Below, in pieces: positions 23,635-33,875 of a DNA stretch of 64,000 nucleotides. This stretch comes from Halomonas sp. (GTDB taxonomy: Bacteria > Pseudomonadota > Gammaproteobacteria > Pseudomonadales > Halomonadaceae), in the NCBI RefSeq assembly GCF_017983445.1, contig NZ_JAGOBJ010000002.1:248001-312000 (forward strand). Reading direction: 5' to 3'. A program made the translations under genes and the position numbers. The notes beneath the pieces are model-generated. The model saw only the letters and a program-made list of their open reading frames with translations. It was not told the DNA's origin and made no database searches. Within the stretch, counting starts at the first letter, position 1, and each line of letters starts with the position of its first letter.

Positions 23635-24678
23635 ATCCAACCTAGTTTTTATATAGTAATTCATTCTAACTGAAATCCAAAAAGCAGGGCTGATACCTGA
23701 AGGTTTCTTGTTCGAAGCTCGAGCTATCTCATCATCAGCCCAAACATTTAAAGAGAAGTAATTTTTTGTATCTCGAACAGTCTCCTCTGCACATTTTATA
23801 TACCCACCACTTTGACGACGGTGCCTTTTATAAGTAAAACTCATACCATCTAAAGAGGCTACATCTATTCTCGGCACAAATGTTCCACCTTTCATTTCTA
23901 TTTGTTCAGTATTAATTGAAGCATAATCACCATATTTGACGAAGAACTCGTCAACAACGCCTTGATAGATTATTTCTTCATATATGCCAAAACGCCCATT
24001 AGCATCATCTCCTCCTTCATTAGCTGGGCTTGAAGGAAAACTAGTGCATAGAATCACAACATCTTTTATTTTCTCAGAAAATTTAGCTGTTCCAAGACAA
24101 CTATCTAAAAAATGATCCACAACGTCAGTTAACACAGAATTTCTTATAAATCCCGCATCAAGTATTACATATAACTTGCATTTAGCCGCCATTCTTTTAG
24201 TTATTGAGCTTAGATAAAATTCGATATCATCTTTTCCAAGATCGTAAGGGAAGCGAACTGCTAAGCAATCAGTTCTTTCAGATGCAATTTCTACAAATTC
24301 TTCTACACTATTGAGTGCTCCATCATCATCTTCATAAACATGAATCATAGGAATTATATTAAGATCCCTATGCAAGTCAAAAATAAAATATTGCCAATCC
24401 TGAAATCCAGATTGATCAGAAAGAAGTTGTTCGATTTGAGGGTTTTTATACCGCGGCTCTGTACAAAGATCTAATATGAACGGTCGACCATCTTGTATTT
24501 CACCAATTTGTTTCATTCTTTTATAAATATCACCATCTGGAGCTTTTTTTGTCTTACGAGACTTAGTCAACTCATATATAGGAAGAATACTCTCAAAACT
24601 ATCAGCACTTAAGTTACTAAAACACCTAAGCTCGGCATCTCTAGTCTTAATAATAGGGAAATAAATGAAATCATTCAT
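23611..24678 (-). CDS. Beta-family protein (T4 beta protein-like)
   Basis: A 355-residue soluble protein that I recognise as the Beta-protein family found in phage-related and defence neighbourhoods: an opening YFPIIKTRDAELRCFSNLS, a central RPFILDLCTEPRYKNP, LYVILDAGF and the C-terminal RHRRQSGGYIKCAEET. No catalytic motif is certain. Its ATG overlaps the stop of the ImmA/IrrE gene (ATGA), so translation is coupled. Its 3' end overlaps the opposing nuclease-like gene by 24 bp. Members often pair with small regulators or sce7726/sce7725 proteins, which fits here. Biochemical function unknown. Confidence 0.75.
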   Translation of the reverse strand: MNDFIYFPIIKTRDAELRCFSNLSADSFESILPIYELTKSRKTKKAPDGDIYKRMKQIGEIQDGRPFILDLCTEPRYKNPQIEQLLSDQSGFQDWQYFIFDLHRDLNIIPMIHVYEDDDGALNSVEEFVEIASERTDCLAVRFPYDLGKDDIEFYLSSITKRMAAKCKLYVILDAGFIRNSVLTDVVDHFLDSCLGTAKFSEKIKDVVILCTSFPSSPANEGGDDANGRFGIYEEIIYQGVVDEFFVKYGDYASINTEQIEMKGGTFVPRIDVASLDGMSFTYKRHRRQSGGYIKCAEETVRDTKNYFSLNVWADDEIARASNKKPSGISPAFWISVRMNYYIKTRLDLRTGSSD

Positions 24679-25217
24679 AAATTATGCCCTTCATAACCTA
24701 ACACTTTAGCTCTTATTCTTACTGCCATGGACGAAACATGAAAATGTGCAGCAACATCTTCAACTACATCTGAAACATTTTCAATATACTCAGAAAAAAT
24801 TGCCTCAGGCATAAGTAAGGCTGCTGCAAACTGATTTGCTTCTGTTTCCATCCAATTGCTATCACCATTTCGGAAAAAAGTTTTATCTTCAAATGTGTCA
24901 CTGTTGGCCGCGTGTCTTACCCTATGAGCAATTTCATGAGCTATAGTAAAACGTTGTCTATGCGGATGATGTAATGAATTTACAGTCATTACCCAGACGC
25001 CGGTTTTTCGGTCTTTTTTAAGACTTCCTGAATCATCATTTGACATGGGTTCGAATCGCAAGCTAATTCCGAGCTCATTTGCAACCTGAGAAACATTAAC
25101 TGGATTAGTTTCTAACCCCCTTGTTTCGGCCAATTTGATTAGATCTTCAGGTGTTGTAAGGTTTTCAAATTCAGGAAGACTTTTATTTTTCATCTCAGAT
25201 CTTTTTACGAAAGCCAT
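24675..25217 (-). CDS. ImmA/IrrE family metallo-endopeptidase
   Basis: A 180-residue protein with zinc protease motif HEIAH at residues 94-98 and the downstream glutamate segment ETEANQFAAALLMPEAIF that supplies the third ligand. ImmA cleaves phage-type repressors and IrrE cleaves DdrO, so the family usually destroys a DNA-binding repressor on a damage or infection signal. I take the ATG at 25217, which shares one base with the TGA of the upstream gene; a GTG at 25220 is possible. No XRE-type repressor is encoded alongside, so its substrate would be elsewhere or is one of its operon partners. AT-rich like its neighbours. Confidence 0.88.
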   Translation of the reverse strand: MAFVKRSEMKNKSLPEFENLTTPEDLIKLAETRGLETNPVNVSQVANELGISLRFEPMSNDDSGSLKKDRKTGVWVMTVNSLHHPHRQRFTIAHEIAHRVRHAANSDTFEDKTFFRNGDSNWMETEANQFAAALLMPEAIFSEYIENVSDVVEDVAAHFHVSSMAVRIRAKVLGYEGHNL

Positions 25218-25852
25218 CACTTATTGCCTCTTTTAAGCCTTTCTTGTTTTCCTTCGGAATCATCTTCATCAAGATAAGCAACTCTTTCGGAAACAACTCT
25301 AAGCTGCTGTTTAATATCCCTATTTTCACTTTCCAATCTACTTAGCGTTTCTAAAGCTCGGTATAATCTATCAGCCGAACTTTCAAAATCTTTTTGTGCA
25401 TTAATAAAAGTAGCTTCACTAGCTAAGTTTACTTTTTCCGCAAGAGAAACATCAAAATGTTTACTTTCCATATATTTCTTGGTCGTCTCTTCAGCTTTCT
25501 CTTCAGAGTTACCTCTAATATATAACACTGAAACTGCAGCAATCAAACCATTAATCGCAATAAGAAAAGTTATAATAGTTTGATACAAAGAAGACTGAAA
25601 TGCCCATATATCTTTTAAGCTTAGGGAATCAAGGTCTGCATCAGATTTTCTGAAAAGAGTAAGTAATCTGTCGCTTTCTAGACTTGTTGGATTCAATAAA
25701 GAAAAAGCATTGTTTTCAAAAAAATTATTCATTAATGAAGGACTGGAAAACGCTACCAACAAAGCTATCAAAAAGATCGAAACAACCATAGTGGTTAATA
25801 CAGTAATGAGGAAAACAACTTTTTTTGTGCAGTATGTTTTATTATCATTCAT
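25217..25852 (-). CDS. Two-TM coiled-coil membrane protein, unrecognised
   Basis: A 211-residue protein of no family I recognise. Helix one spans about residues 11-34 (VVFLITVLTTMVVSIFLIAL) and helix two about 91-111 (TIITFLIAINGLIAAVSVLY). Between them is a 55-residue loop. From residue 115 to the end lies a long charged region predicted as coiled coil (DRLYRALETLSRLESENRDIKQQ). It is the first gene of the AT-rich operon and is coupled to the protease gene by a TGATG junction. A membrane sensor or pore-forming effector is conceivable; no evidence decides. Confidence 0.7.
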   Translation of the reverse strand: MNDNKTYCTKKVVFLITVLTTMVVSIFLIALLVAFSSPSLMNNFFENNAFSLLNPTSLESDRLLTLFRKSDADLDSLSLKDIWAFQSSLYQTIITFLIAINGLIAAVSVLYIRGNSEEKAEETTKKYMESKHFDVSLAEKVNLASEATFINAQKDFESSADRLYRALETLSRLESENRDIKQQLRVVSERVAYLDEDDSEGKQERLKRGNK

Positions 25853-25941
25853 ATTTTTTATCTCACCAAAACATATCTTCCATCACTATTGACGCTTCAC
25901 ATAGGCTCAATTCCGAACCTACAGGCAATTTACTTGCATAA

Positions 25942-25970
25942 ACTATACCTAATTCTTAAAGTCAAGTTAA
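25942..25970 (-). promoter_or_regulatory. Promoter of the AT-rich operon
   Basis: Reading on the minus strand: -35 TTAACT (25970-25965), 17-bp spacer, -10 TATAGT (25947-25942), about 90 bp before the start codon at 25852. It lies between the guaA terminator and the first island gene. Confidence 0.55.
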
Positions 25971-26007
25971 CCTAAGATATTTATTGTATAGGAGTGCTGG
26001 CTTACAT

Positions 26008-26032
26008 AAAAGCCCGCTCTTGGCGGGCTTTT
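26008..26032. terminator. Terminator of guaBA (works on both strands)
   Basis: A 10-bp stem (26008-26017 with 26023-26032) and TCTTG loop ending in TTTT on both strands, 38 bp after the guaA stop. Confidence 0.9.
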
Positions 26033-26069
26033 GCATTAAATAACTGTAGGAAATTTCTTACACGATAAA

Positions 26070-27647
26070 CTATTCCCACTCAATAGTAGCAGGCGGCTTG
26101 CTACTCACATCATAAGTCACCCGCGACACTCCACCCAGCTCATTGATGATGCGGTTGGAGACGGTCTCCAGCAGCTCATAGGGCAAGTGCGCCCAGCGGG
26201 CGGTCATGAAGTCGATGGTTTCGACGGCGCGGATGGCGATGACCCATTCGTAGCGGCGGCCGTCGCCGACGACGCCGACTGACTTGACCGGCAGGAACAC
26301 GGCGAACGCCTGGCTGGTTTTTTCGTACCAGCCGGCGGCGCGTAGTTCTTCGATGAAGATGGCGTCGGCTTCACGGAGGATGTCGGCGTACTCTTTTTTC
26401 ACTTCACCGAGGATACGCACGCCCAGGCCCGGCCCCGGGAAGGGGTGGCGGTAAACCATGTCGTAGGGCAGGCCGAGTTCCAGGCCGAGCTTGCGTACTT
26501 CGTCCTTGAACAGTTCGCGCAGCGGCTCGACGAGCTTGAGCTTCATGGTTTCCGGCAGGCCGCCCACGTTGTGGTGGGATTTGATGACGTGGGATTTGCC
26601 GGTCTTGGAAGCGGCGGATTCGATCACGTCCGGGTAGATGGTGCCCTGGGCCAGGAACTCGACGCCTTCGATCTTGCTGGCTTCTTCATCGAACACGTCG
26701 ATGAAGGTGTTGCCGATGATCTTGCGCTTGGTTTCCGGGTCTTTCTCGCCGGCAAGTTTACTCAGGAACAGGTCTTCGGCGTCTACGCGGATGACCTTCA
26801 CGCCCATGTGCTTGGCGAAGGTTTCCATTACCTGGTTGCCTTCGTCTTTACGCAGCAGGCCGTTATCCACGAAGACGCAGGTCAGCTGGTCGCCAATCGC
26901 TTTGTGTAACAGCGCGGCCACCACGGAAGAGTCCACACCGCCGGAAAGGCCGAGCAGTACGTGGCGGTCGCCTACCTGCTCGCGCACGCGCTGTACCTGG
27001 TCTTCGATGATTTGCGCAGGCGTCCACCGTTTCTCGGCTTTACAGATATCCAGCACGAAGTGCTCGAGAATCCGCTGGCCTTGCAGGGTGTGGGTCACTT
27101 CGGGGTGGAACTGTACGCCGTAGAACTGCTTCTCTTCCCACGCCATGGCGGCAATCGGGCAGCTCGGGGTGGAGGCCGTGATGGTAAACTCGGCAGGCGC
27201 TTTGGCCACCTTGTCGCCGTGGCTCATCCATACGTCCAGCAGGGCTTTGCCTGTGCTGGCGTCTACGTGGTCTTTGATGTCTTTGAACAGCGCGTTGTCA
27301 GCGTCGATGCTGATCTGCGCGTAGCCAAACTCGCTCTTGTTGGAGCCTTCCACCTTACCGCCCAACTGCTCGGCCATGGTCTGCATGCCGTAGCACACGC
27401 CAAACACGGGCAGGCCCATCTCGAACACGCACTGCGGTGCACGCGGGGAGTCAAGCTCGGTCACGGACTCCGGGCCGCCGGCCAGGATGATGCCGTTCGG
27501 GTTGTACTCGCGGATCTCTTCTTCGGTGATATCGAAGGCGCGAACCTCGGAAAATACGCCAATTTCGCGTACCCGGCGGGCGATCAGCTGCGTGTACTGT
27601 GAACCAAAGTCGAGAATCAGGATTTTATGGGCGTGAATATCATTCAT
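26070..27647 (-). CDS. guaA: GMP synthase (glutamine-hydrolysing)
   Basis: A 525-residue enzyme, the E. coli length. It converts XMP to GMP with ATP and glutamine. The N-terminal amidotransferase domain has the nucleophile Cys85 in FGVCYGMQ and the His/Glu of [10 protein letters not shown]. The ATP pyrophosphatase P-loop is LSGGVDSSV near residue 235. The C-terminal dimerisation domain ends in the invariant PPATIEWE. It follows guaB by 96 bp on the same strand, the usual purine operon. The 3' end of guaA is a known insertion site for genomic islands, and the AT-rich cluster begins just beyond it. Confidence 0.98.
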   Translation of the reverse strand: MNDIHAHKILILDFGSQYTQLIARRVREIGVFSEVRAFDITEEEIREYNPNGIILAGGPESVTELDSPRAPQCVFEMGLPVFGVCYGMQTMAEQLGGKVEGSNKSEFGYAQISIDADNALFKDIKDHVDASTGKALLDVWMSHGDKVAKAPAEFTITASTPSCPIAAMAWEEKQFYGVQFHPEVTHTLQGQRILEHFVLDICKAEKRWTPAQIIEDQVQRVREQVGDRHVLLGLSGGVDSSVVAALLHKAIGDQLTCVFVDNGLLRKDEGNQVMETFAKHMGVKVIRVDAEDLFLSKLAGEKDPETKRKIIGNTFIDVFDEEASKIEGVEFLAQGTIYPDVIESAASKTGKSHVIKSHHNVGGLPETMKLKLVEPLRELFKDEVRKLGLELGLPYDMVYRHPFPGPGLGVRILGEVKKEYADILREADAIFIEELRAAGWYEKTSQAFAVFLPVKSVGVVGDGRRYEWVIAIRAVETIDFMTARWAHLPYELLETVSNRIINELGGVSRVTYDVSSKPPATIEWE

Positions 27648-27709
27648 GGCGGTATCTCGAGTAAGCAGTGGAGGTGCTGCTGGTAAGCCTAAAAAGCAAG
27701 CGGCGGAGC

Positions 27710-27731
27710 AATGCCCGCCGCCGTGTTACTT
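27710..27731. promoter_or_regulatory. Stem-loop in the guaB-guaA spacer
   Basis: GCGGCGG (27710-27716) pairs with CCGCCGC (27725-27731) across an 8-nt loop. There is no T-run; it probably affects mRNA processing or relative expression within the operon. Confidence 0.5.
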
Positions 27732-27743
27732 GTGAAGCGCTGG

Positions 27744-29318
<1,575 letters not shown>

Positions 29319-29361
29319 CTACTCTATAGGTTCAGTAGGCTAAACTAGCCCCTTTACTTTC

Positions 29362-30720
29362 ATGACAGCCAAGGTGATTGCCATGCCAGACGCCTCCCGT
29401 GCCCTTTCGGTCAGTGAGCTAAACAAGCAGGCCCGCCAGGCCCTTGAGCGCGATGTGGGCGAGGTGTGGGTGGAAGGTGAGCTTTCGAATGTTTCGCGCC
29501 CCGCGTCGGGGCATATTTACTTCACCTTGAAAGACGACCGCGCCCAGGTACGCTGCGCGCTGTTTCGCCAGCGGGCGCGGTTTGTGTCTGCGCCTATGCG
29601 TGATGGCGATCAGGTAAAGCTGCGTGGGCGGGTGTCGCTGTTTGAGCCGCGCGGTGATTATCAGCTGATTGCCGAAGCCGTGCAGGCGGCGGGCCTGGGC
29701 GAACTGCTAGCCGCGTTTGAGCGCTTAAAAGCTCAGTTGGACGGCGAAGGCGTGTTTGCCAATACACGCGCCCTGCCCTTTCCGCCGCGCAAGATTTTGA
29801 TTTTAAGCTCGGCCACCGGCGCCGCCATTCGCGATGTGCTGGCCGTGCTGGCGGCGCGCTGGCCTCTGGCGGATGTCACGCTAATCCCGGTACCGGTGCA
29901 GGGTGTAGAGGCAGCGCCTGCGATGATCGCCGCCCTTGGGCTACTCAACCGCCAGGCGCGGCTGGACCCTGAGCGCGATGTGATACTCATCACCCGGGGC
30001 GGCGGCAGCCTGGAAGATTTGTGGGCGTTTAATAACGAACATCTAGCGCGGGCGATTTTTCATTCGCGTCTACCGGTAATGTCGGCGGTCGGCCATGAGG
30101 TGGATGTCACGCTTGCCGATTTTGCCGCCGATGTTCGCGTACCTACTCCCTCTGCTGCCGCCGAGCGCCTGGTGCCGGATCAACACGCCTTGAAGCGTCA
30201 GCTGTTTGATCAGCAAAGCCGCCTGCACCGAGCCATGCAGCGCCGGTTGGAGCGCGATAGCCAACAGCTGGATAGCCTGCGCGCCCGTCTCCGCCACCCC
30301 GGCGAGCAGTTAAACCGCCAGCGTCAGCACGTGGCAACGCTTGCCCAGCGCTTAACTCGCGCCATGCAGCAAACCCTTACCCATCAGCAGGCACGGGTAA
30401 CGCAGCTGGGCAGGCGCTTGACGAGCCAGGACATGGCGCGCCTGCACCGCGCCGAAAGCGAACGGGTTGTTCAATTGCGCCGCCGTATGGAAAACGCCAT
30501 GCAGCGCCAGCTGCAACGTCAGCAGGCGCGCTTGACGAGCGCGGCGCGGGAGCTAAACGCAATAAGCCCCTTGGCCGTGCTGGGCCGGGGATATGCAATT
30601 GCTCAGGATGACAAGGGCCAAGTGGTTCGCCGCGCCGAGGAGACCCAGCCAGGCCAGAAGCTCTCGCTGCGTTTGGGTGAAGGCAGGCTGAGTGTTGAGG
30701 TAAAGCGGCGGTTTAAATAG
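29362..30720 (+). CDS. xseA: Exodeoxyribonuclease VII large subunit
   Basis: A 452-residue protein, normal for XseA, the catalytic subunit of the ATP-independent single-strand exonuclease. The N-terminal OB domain covers about residues 15-110 (SVSELNKQARQALERDVGEVWVEGELSN). The catalytic domain includes ILITRGGGSLEDLWAFN and SAVGHEVDVTLADFAADVRVPTPSAAAE. A long helical region (about 270-400) precedes the C-terminal ISPLAVLGRGYAI barrel. The start could instead be the ATG at 29383, which has AAGG upstream. Divergent from guaB, a common arrangement. The small subunit gene xseB is not in this window. Confidence 0.96.
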   Translation: MTAKVIAMPDASRALSVSELNKQARQALERDVGEVWVEGELSNVSRPASGHIYFTLKDDRAQVRCALFRQRARFVSAPMRDGDQVKLRGRVSLFEPRGDYQLIAEAVQAAGLGELLAAFERLKAQLDGEGVFANTRALPFPPRKILILSSATGAAIRDVLAVLAARWPLADVTLIPVPVQGVEAAPAMIAALGLLNRQARLDPERDVILITRGGGSLEDLWAFNNEHLARAIFHSRLPVMSAVGHEVDVTLADFAADVRVPTPSAAAERLVPDQHALKRQLFDQQSRLHRAMQRRLERDSQQLDSLRARLRHPGEQLNRQRQHVATLAQRLTRAMQQTLTHQQARVTQLGRRLTSQDMARLHRAESERVVQLRRRMENAMQRQLQRQQARLTSAARELNAISPLAVLGRGYAIAQDDKGQVVRRAEETQPGQKLSLRLGEGRLSVEVKRRFK

Positions 30721-30741
30721 GGCTGCCAAGACCTTAGCTTG

Positions 30742-31314
30742 TTATACAGGCGGCGGTGTTAGTGAAAACAGCTTTGGATTCGACCGGGCCTCTGCTTGAA
30801 TGGATTCATCAATCGGCGTGTTATAGGTCTTGAGTAAATATCCCAGCACCGAATAGAACCCGACCATGGCAATCAGGTCGATCACGGCTTCACGCCCAAG
30901 CGCCTCGGCCAATGCTTCTTCCTGATCGCTTGCCAGCATACGCTTGTCGAGCAACGCATCCACTGCTTTGGTAATCATGCCATCAACGCCGTTGATCACT
31001 TCAGGCTTACCGCGGATAGCGTCAATCCGCGCCTCAGAAAACCCTAGCGCCAGCGCACGGCTAACGTGGTGCGCCCACTCATAGGCAGACCCCAGGCGGA
31101 AACCGGCTCGCAGGATCACTACCTCGGTCAATTCAGGGCCCAAGGCATTATCTTTCACCACGTGTTGTCGCAACGGCGCCCAGGCGTTTAACAGGGCAGG
31201 ATGATGTGCCATGGTGCGGTAAACGTTCAAGCGCCCGGCAAAACCTTCGCGCAGCTCAGCGCTGGCATCGGGCCAGTCAGCATCGGTAATCGGCGGGCAG
31301 GGGGATGACTTCAT
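30742..31314 (-). CDS. Carboxymuconolactone decarboxylase / AhpD-like protein
   Basis: A 190-residue all-helical protein of the CMD fold. The core LTEVVILRAGFRLGSAYEWAHHVSRALALGFSEARID is the family signature. The CxxC pair of true AhpD peroxidase partners is absent; the conserved Glu-His (EWAHH) is kept, as in decarboxylase-like members. Function is unassigned. It lies 10 bp downstream of a class III aminotransferase on the same strand, so the two are co-expressed. It probably acts on a product of the aminotransferase or in redox protection. Confidence 0.85.
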   Translation of the reverse strand: MKSSPCPPITDADWPDASAELREGFAGRLNVYRTMAHHPALLNAWAPLRQHVVKDNALGPELTEVVILRAGFRLGSAYEWAHHVSRALALGFSEARIDAIRGKPEVINGVDGMITKAVDALLDKRMLASDQEEALAEALGREAVIDLIAMVGFYSVLGYLLKTYNTPIDESIQAEARSNPKLFSLTPPPV

Positions 31315-31324
31315 CAGTGGGCCT

Positions 31325-32650
31325 CTATTCAGCTATCGCGGCGTCAATCGCCTGGGTAATCCGCTCGATGATCAGATCAATCTCATCAGCATTGATGGTA
31401 TAGGGTGGCGCGAGCAGCACATGGTCGCCATACACGCCGTCGATGGTGCCGCCCATCGGGTAGCTGATCAGTCCTCGGGCCATGGCCTGGCGTTTGATCT
31501 TGGCGTGAATTTTTCGGGAAGGATCAAAAGGCGTTTTTTGCTCCCGGTCGGCCACCAGCTCAATGCCGCGAAACAAGCCTCTGCCGCGAATATCACCCAC
31601 ATGGGGTGACGCGCCCAGCGTCGCTTCAAGGCCCTGCTGCAAACGCGCGCCCATGGCGTTGACGTTGGCAAGCGTCTCGGGCCGCGCGATGATCTCGACC
31701 ACCTTGTTGGCAGCAGCGGCCGCCACCGGGTGGCCAAGGTAGGTATGCCCATGCTGGAAAAGGCCGGAGCCGTTGGCGAAGCTGTCATAAATGGCGGATG
31801 ACAGCATTACGGCGCCAATTGGCTGATAGCCGCCGCCCAGGCCTTTGGCGATGGTGACAATATCGGGCGTGATGCCGTCCTGCTCGCAGGCGAACATCGT
31901 GCCCGTACGTCCCATACCACACATGACCTCATCTAAAATCAGCAGCACGCCGTACTGATCGCAGATTTTCCGCACCCGCTTGAAGTAGTCCGCTTCAGAG
32001 GCAACCGCACCTAGCGTCGCCCCCACCACCGGTTCGGCCACAAATGCCATGACGTTTTCAGGGCCAAGCTCAAGAACCTTGGCTTCAAGCTCGTCGGCGA
32101 GCCTTACAGCGTACGCTTCCGGGGATTCGTCGTTTCCTTTATCACGGTAGGCATAACAGGGTGAAACGTGGTGCGTTTGGGGCAGAAGCGGCTGGAACTG
32201 CGCTCGGCGCATGGCGTTGCCCCCGGTGGCAAGCGCGCCCAGGGTATTGCCGTGATAGCTCTGGCGCCGGGCGATAATATGCCGCCGCTCTGGCCTGCCG
32301 GTTTCGACAAAATACTGGCGGGCCATTTTTAACGCGGCCTCGACCGCTTCTGAACCGCCAGATACTAGGTAGACGTAATCCAGGCCTTCTGGCGCCAGAT
32401 TCACCAGCTTGTCAGCCAGTTCCTCGGCAGCATCCGTGGTGAAAAACCCGGTATGGGCGTAGCAGAGGCTATCAATCTGGGCGCGCATGGCCGCCAGCAC
32501 TTCCGGGTGGCCGTGCCCCACACTGGTCACCGCCGCCCCGCCTGAACCATCCAGGTAGCGGCGCCCTTGGGTATCAGTGATATAGGCGCCCTGCGCTGAC
32601 GCCGCGTGCGGCAACGCCTGCCCAATACTGCGATGAAGAATACGCGCCAT
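31325..32650 (-). CDS. Class III PLP-dependent aminotransferase
   Basis: A 441-residue enzyme starting MARILHRS at 32650, with GAGAGGAAAGGTAGC upstream; an upstream extension to 32761 is unlikely. It carries the class III signature around LILDEVMCGMGRTG, the PLP lysine in TIAKGLGGGY, and the N-terminal YLDGSGGAAVTSVGHGHP. Such omega-aminotransferases move amino groups from omega-amino acids or amines to a 2-oxoacid; this branch resembles those annotated as aspartate aminotransferase family without a fixed substrate. It is divergent from an RpiR regulator, which probably controls it. Confidence 0.93.
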   Translation of the reverse strand: MARILHRSIGQALPHAASAQGAYITDTQGRRYLDGSGGAAVTSVGHGHPEVLAAMRAQIDSLCYAHTGFFTTDAAEELADKLVNLAPEGLDYVYLVSGGSEAVEAALKMARQYFVETGRPERRHIIARRQSYHGNTLGALATGGNAMRRAQFQPLLPQTHHVSPCYAYRDKGNDESPEAYAVRLADELEAKVLELGPENVMAFVAEPVVGATLGAVASEADYFKRVRKICDQYGVLLILDEVMCGMGRTGTMFACEQDGITPDIVTIAKGLGGGYQPIGAVMLSSAIYDSFANGSGLFQHGHTYLGHPVAAAAANKVVEIIARPETLANVNAMGARLQQGLEATLGASPHVGDIRGRGLFRGIELVADREQKTPFDPSRKIHAKIKRQAMARGLISYPMGGTIDGVYGDHVLLAPPYTINADEIDLIIERITQAIDAAIAE

Positions 32651-32883
32651 GCTACCTTTCCTCTCCCGAACGCTCTTTTCTAAACGTTCTTTTTTCAAAC
32701 CGTCAGAAACTTCCAGAAACCACCTTGAGTAAAGCAAGAGTCGCACGACCTTAACCATCAATGCAACAATACAATCATAATATTAAATTTTAAAACAAAT
32801 GGATCATTGTTTTCAGTGAAAAGGCGCGTTTAAACTCGTGCGCAATCACTTCCAGGCCCATGCCGCGTTAAGAGGCACTACTT

Positions 32884-33771
32884 ATGTCCCAGAGCGATCC
32901 GCTAAGAGAGCAGATCATTGCTCAGTTCGATGCCATGTCAGCACAGCTGCAGCAGGCCGCGCGCTATGTACTTGAGCATCCCGAAGAAGTGGCTTTGGTG
33001 TCCATGCGCGAATTGGCGCGCTTGGCGGCTGTTCAGCCAGCAACCATGACGCGGCTTGCCAAGGTGTTGGGCTTTCAGGGCTATAACGAAATCCGTGCCC
33101 ACTATGCACAAACGGTGCGCAGGGGAAACGATGGCTTTGCCGCCAAGGTACGTCAACGAGACGTCGAAGCGACCACTACTCCAGGCAGTGATATCGCCTA
33201 TCACATGCTGCACGGGCTGAGTGCTCAGATTGCAGCGCTCTGTGAGCCTGAGCAGCTCAAGCGCTTGACCGCCATGGCCGATAGGCTCGCGGCGGCCAAA
33301 AAAGTCTATGTGTTGGGATTACGCTCGAGCCATGTGGTGGCCTGGCATTTTCATTACGTCATGTCGCTACTGGGCGAGCGCTCGGTTCATCTTGACGGCC
33401 CTGCGGGCACGGGTGGCGACGCCTTGATTCGTGCAAAGCCGGATGAGGTCGTGTTGGTCGTATCCATCAAACCTTACGCACGCAATACGCTGACGCTTGC
33501 GCAGCTGGCAAAAGAGAAAGGCCTGGATATTCTTTCAATTACCGATAGTGAGGTATCGCCGCTGGCGGGAATTTCCGAGCATACGGTTTACTGCGCCACG
33601 GAAAGCTACAGCTTTTTTCATACCCTGGCTCCTGCCCTGGCCGTCTCGGAAGTGCTCTGCACCTTGCTGGCCGAGCGCGACCGCCCTACGGCACTTAACG
33701 CCTTGCAGGAAGCTGACGATCATCTGGCCCGCCTTGACACCTACTCAAATACGCTCGCCCGGCGGGAATGA
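32884..33771 (+). CDS. MurR/RpiR family transcriptional regulator
   Basis: A 295-residue regulator. The N-terminal RpiR helix-turn-helix covers about residues 5-80 (VALVSMRELARLAAVQPATMTRLAKVLGFQGYNEI). The C-terminal SIS domain spans about 130-260 (KKVYVLGLRSSHVVAWHFHY and VSIKPYARNTLTLAQLAKEKG), where a phosphosugar or other phosphorylated or amino compound would bind. Divergent from the aminotransferase operon across 233 bp of AT-richer DNA containing TAATATTAAATTTTA-type sequence, where operators are likely. It is followed by a strong shared terminator. Confidence 0.92.
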   Translation: MSQSDPLREQIIAQFDAMSAQLQQAARYVLEHPEEVALVSMRELARLAAVQPATMTRLAKVLGFQGYNEIRAHYAQTVRRGNDGFAAKVRQRDVEATTTPGSDIAYHMLHGLSAQIAALCEPEQLKRLTAMADRLAAAKKVYVLGLRSSHVVAWHFHYVMSLLGERSVHLDGPAGTGGDALIRAKPDEVVLVVSIKPYARNTLTLAQLAKEKGLDILSITDSEVSPLAGISEHTVYCATESYSFFHTLAPALAVSEVLCTLLAERDRPTALNALQEADDHLARLDTYSNTLARRE

Positions 33772-33822
33772 GTATTATCGCTCTAGCCAGCGTTGGCGCA
33801 GCGAAGGGACCGCACATAAAAA

Positions 33823-33846
33823 AGTGCCCGGCCGGAGCCGGGCACT
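33823..33846. terminator. Shared terminator of the RpiR gene and the DUF3618 operon
   Basis: A 10-bp GC-rich stem (33823-33832 with 33837-33846), loop CGGA. On the minus strand it is followed by TTTTTT, so it serves best the leftward operon ending at 33876. Confidence 0.92.
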
Positions 33847-33875
33847 ACTTTATAGAAGAGCGTAACGCTTACCGC

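Noticed and set aside
23611-25852. Prophage remnant reading of the AT-rich island
   Set aside because: No integrase, capsid, terminase, portal or lysis gene accompanies it; ImmA/IrrE and Beta proteins alone do not make a prophage.
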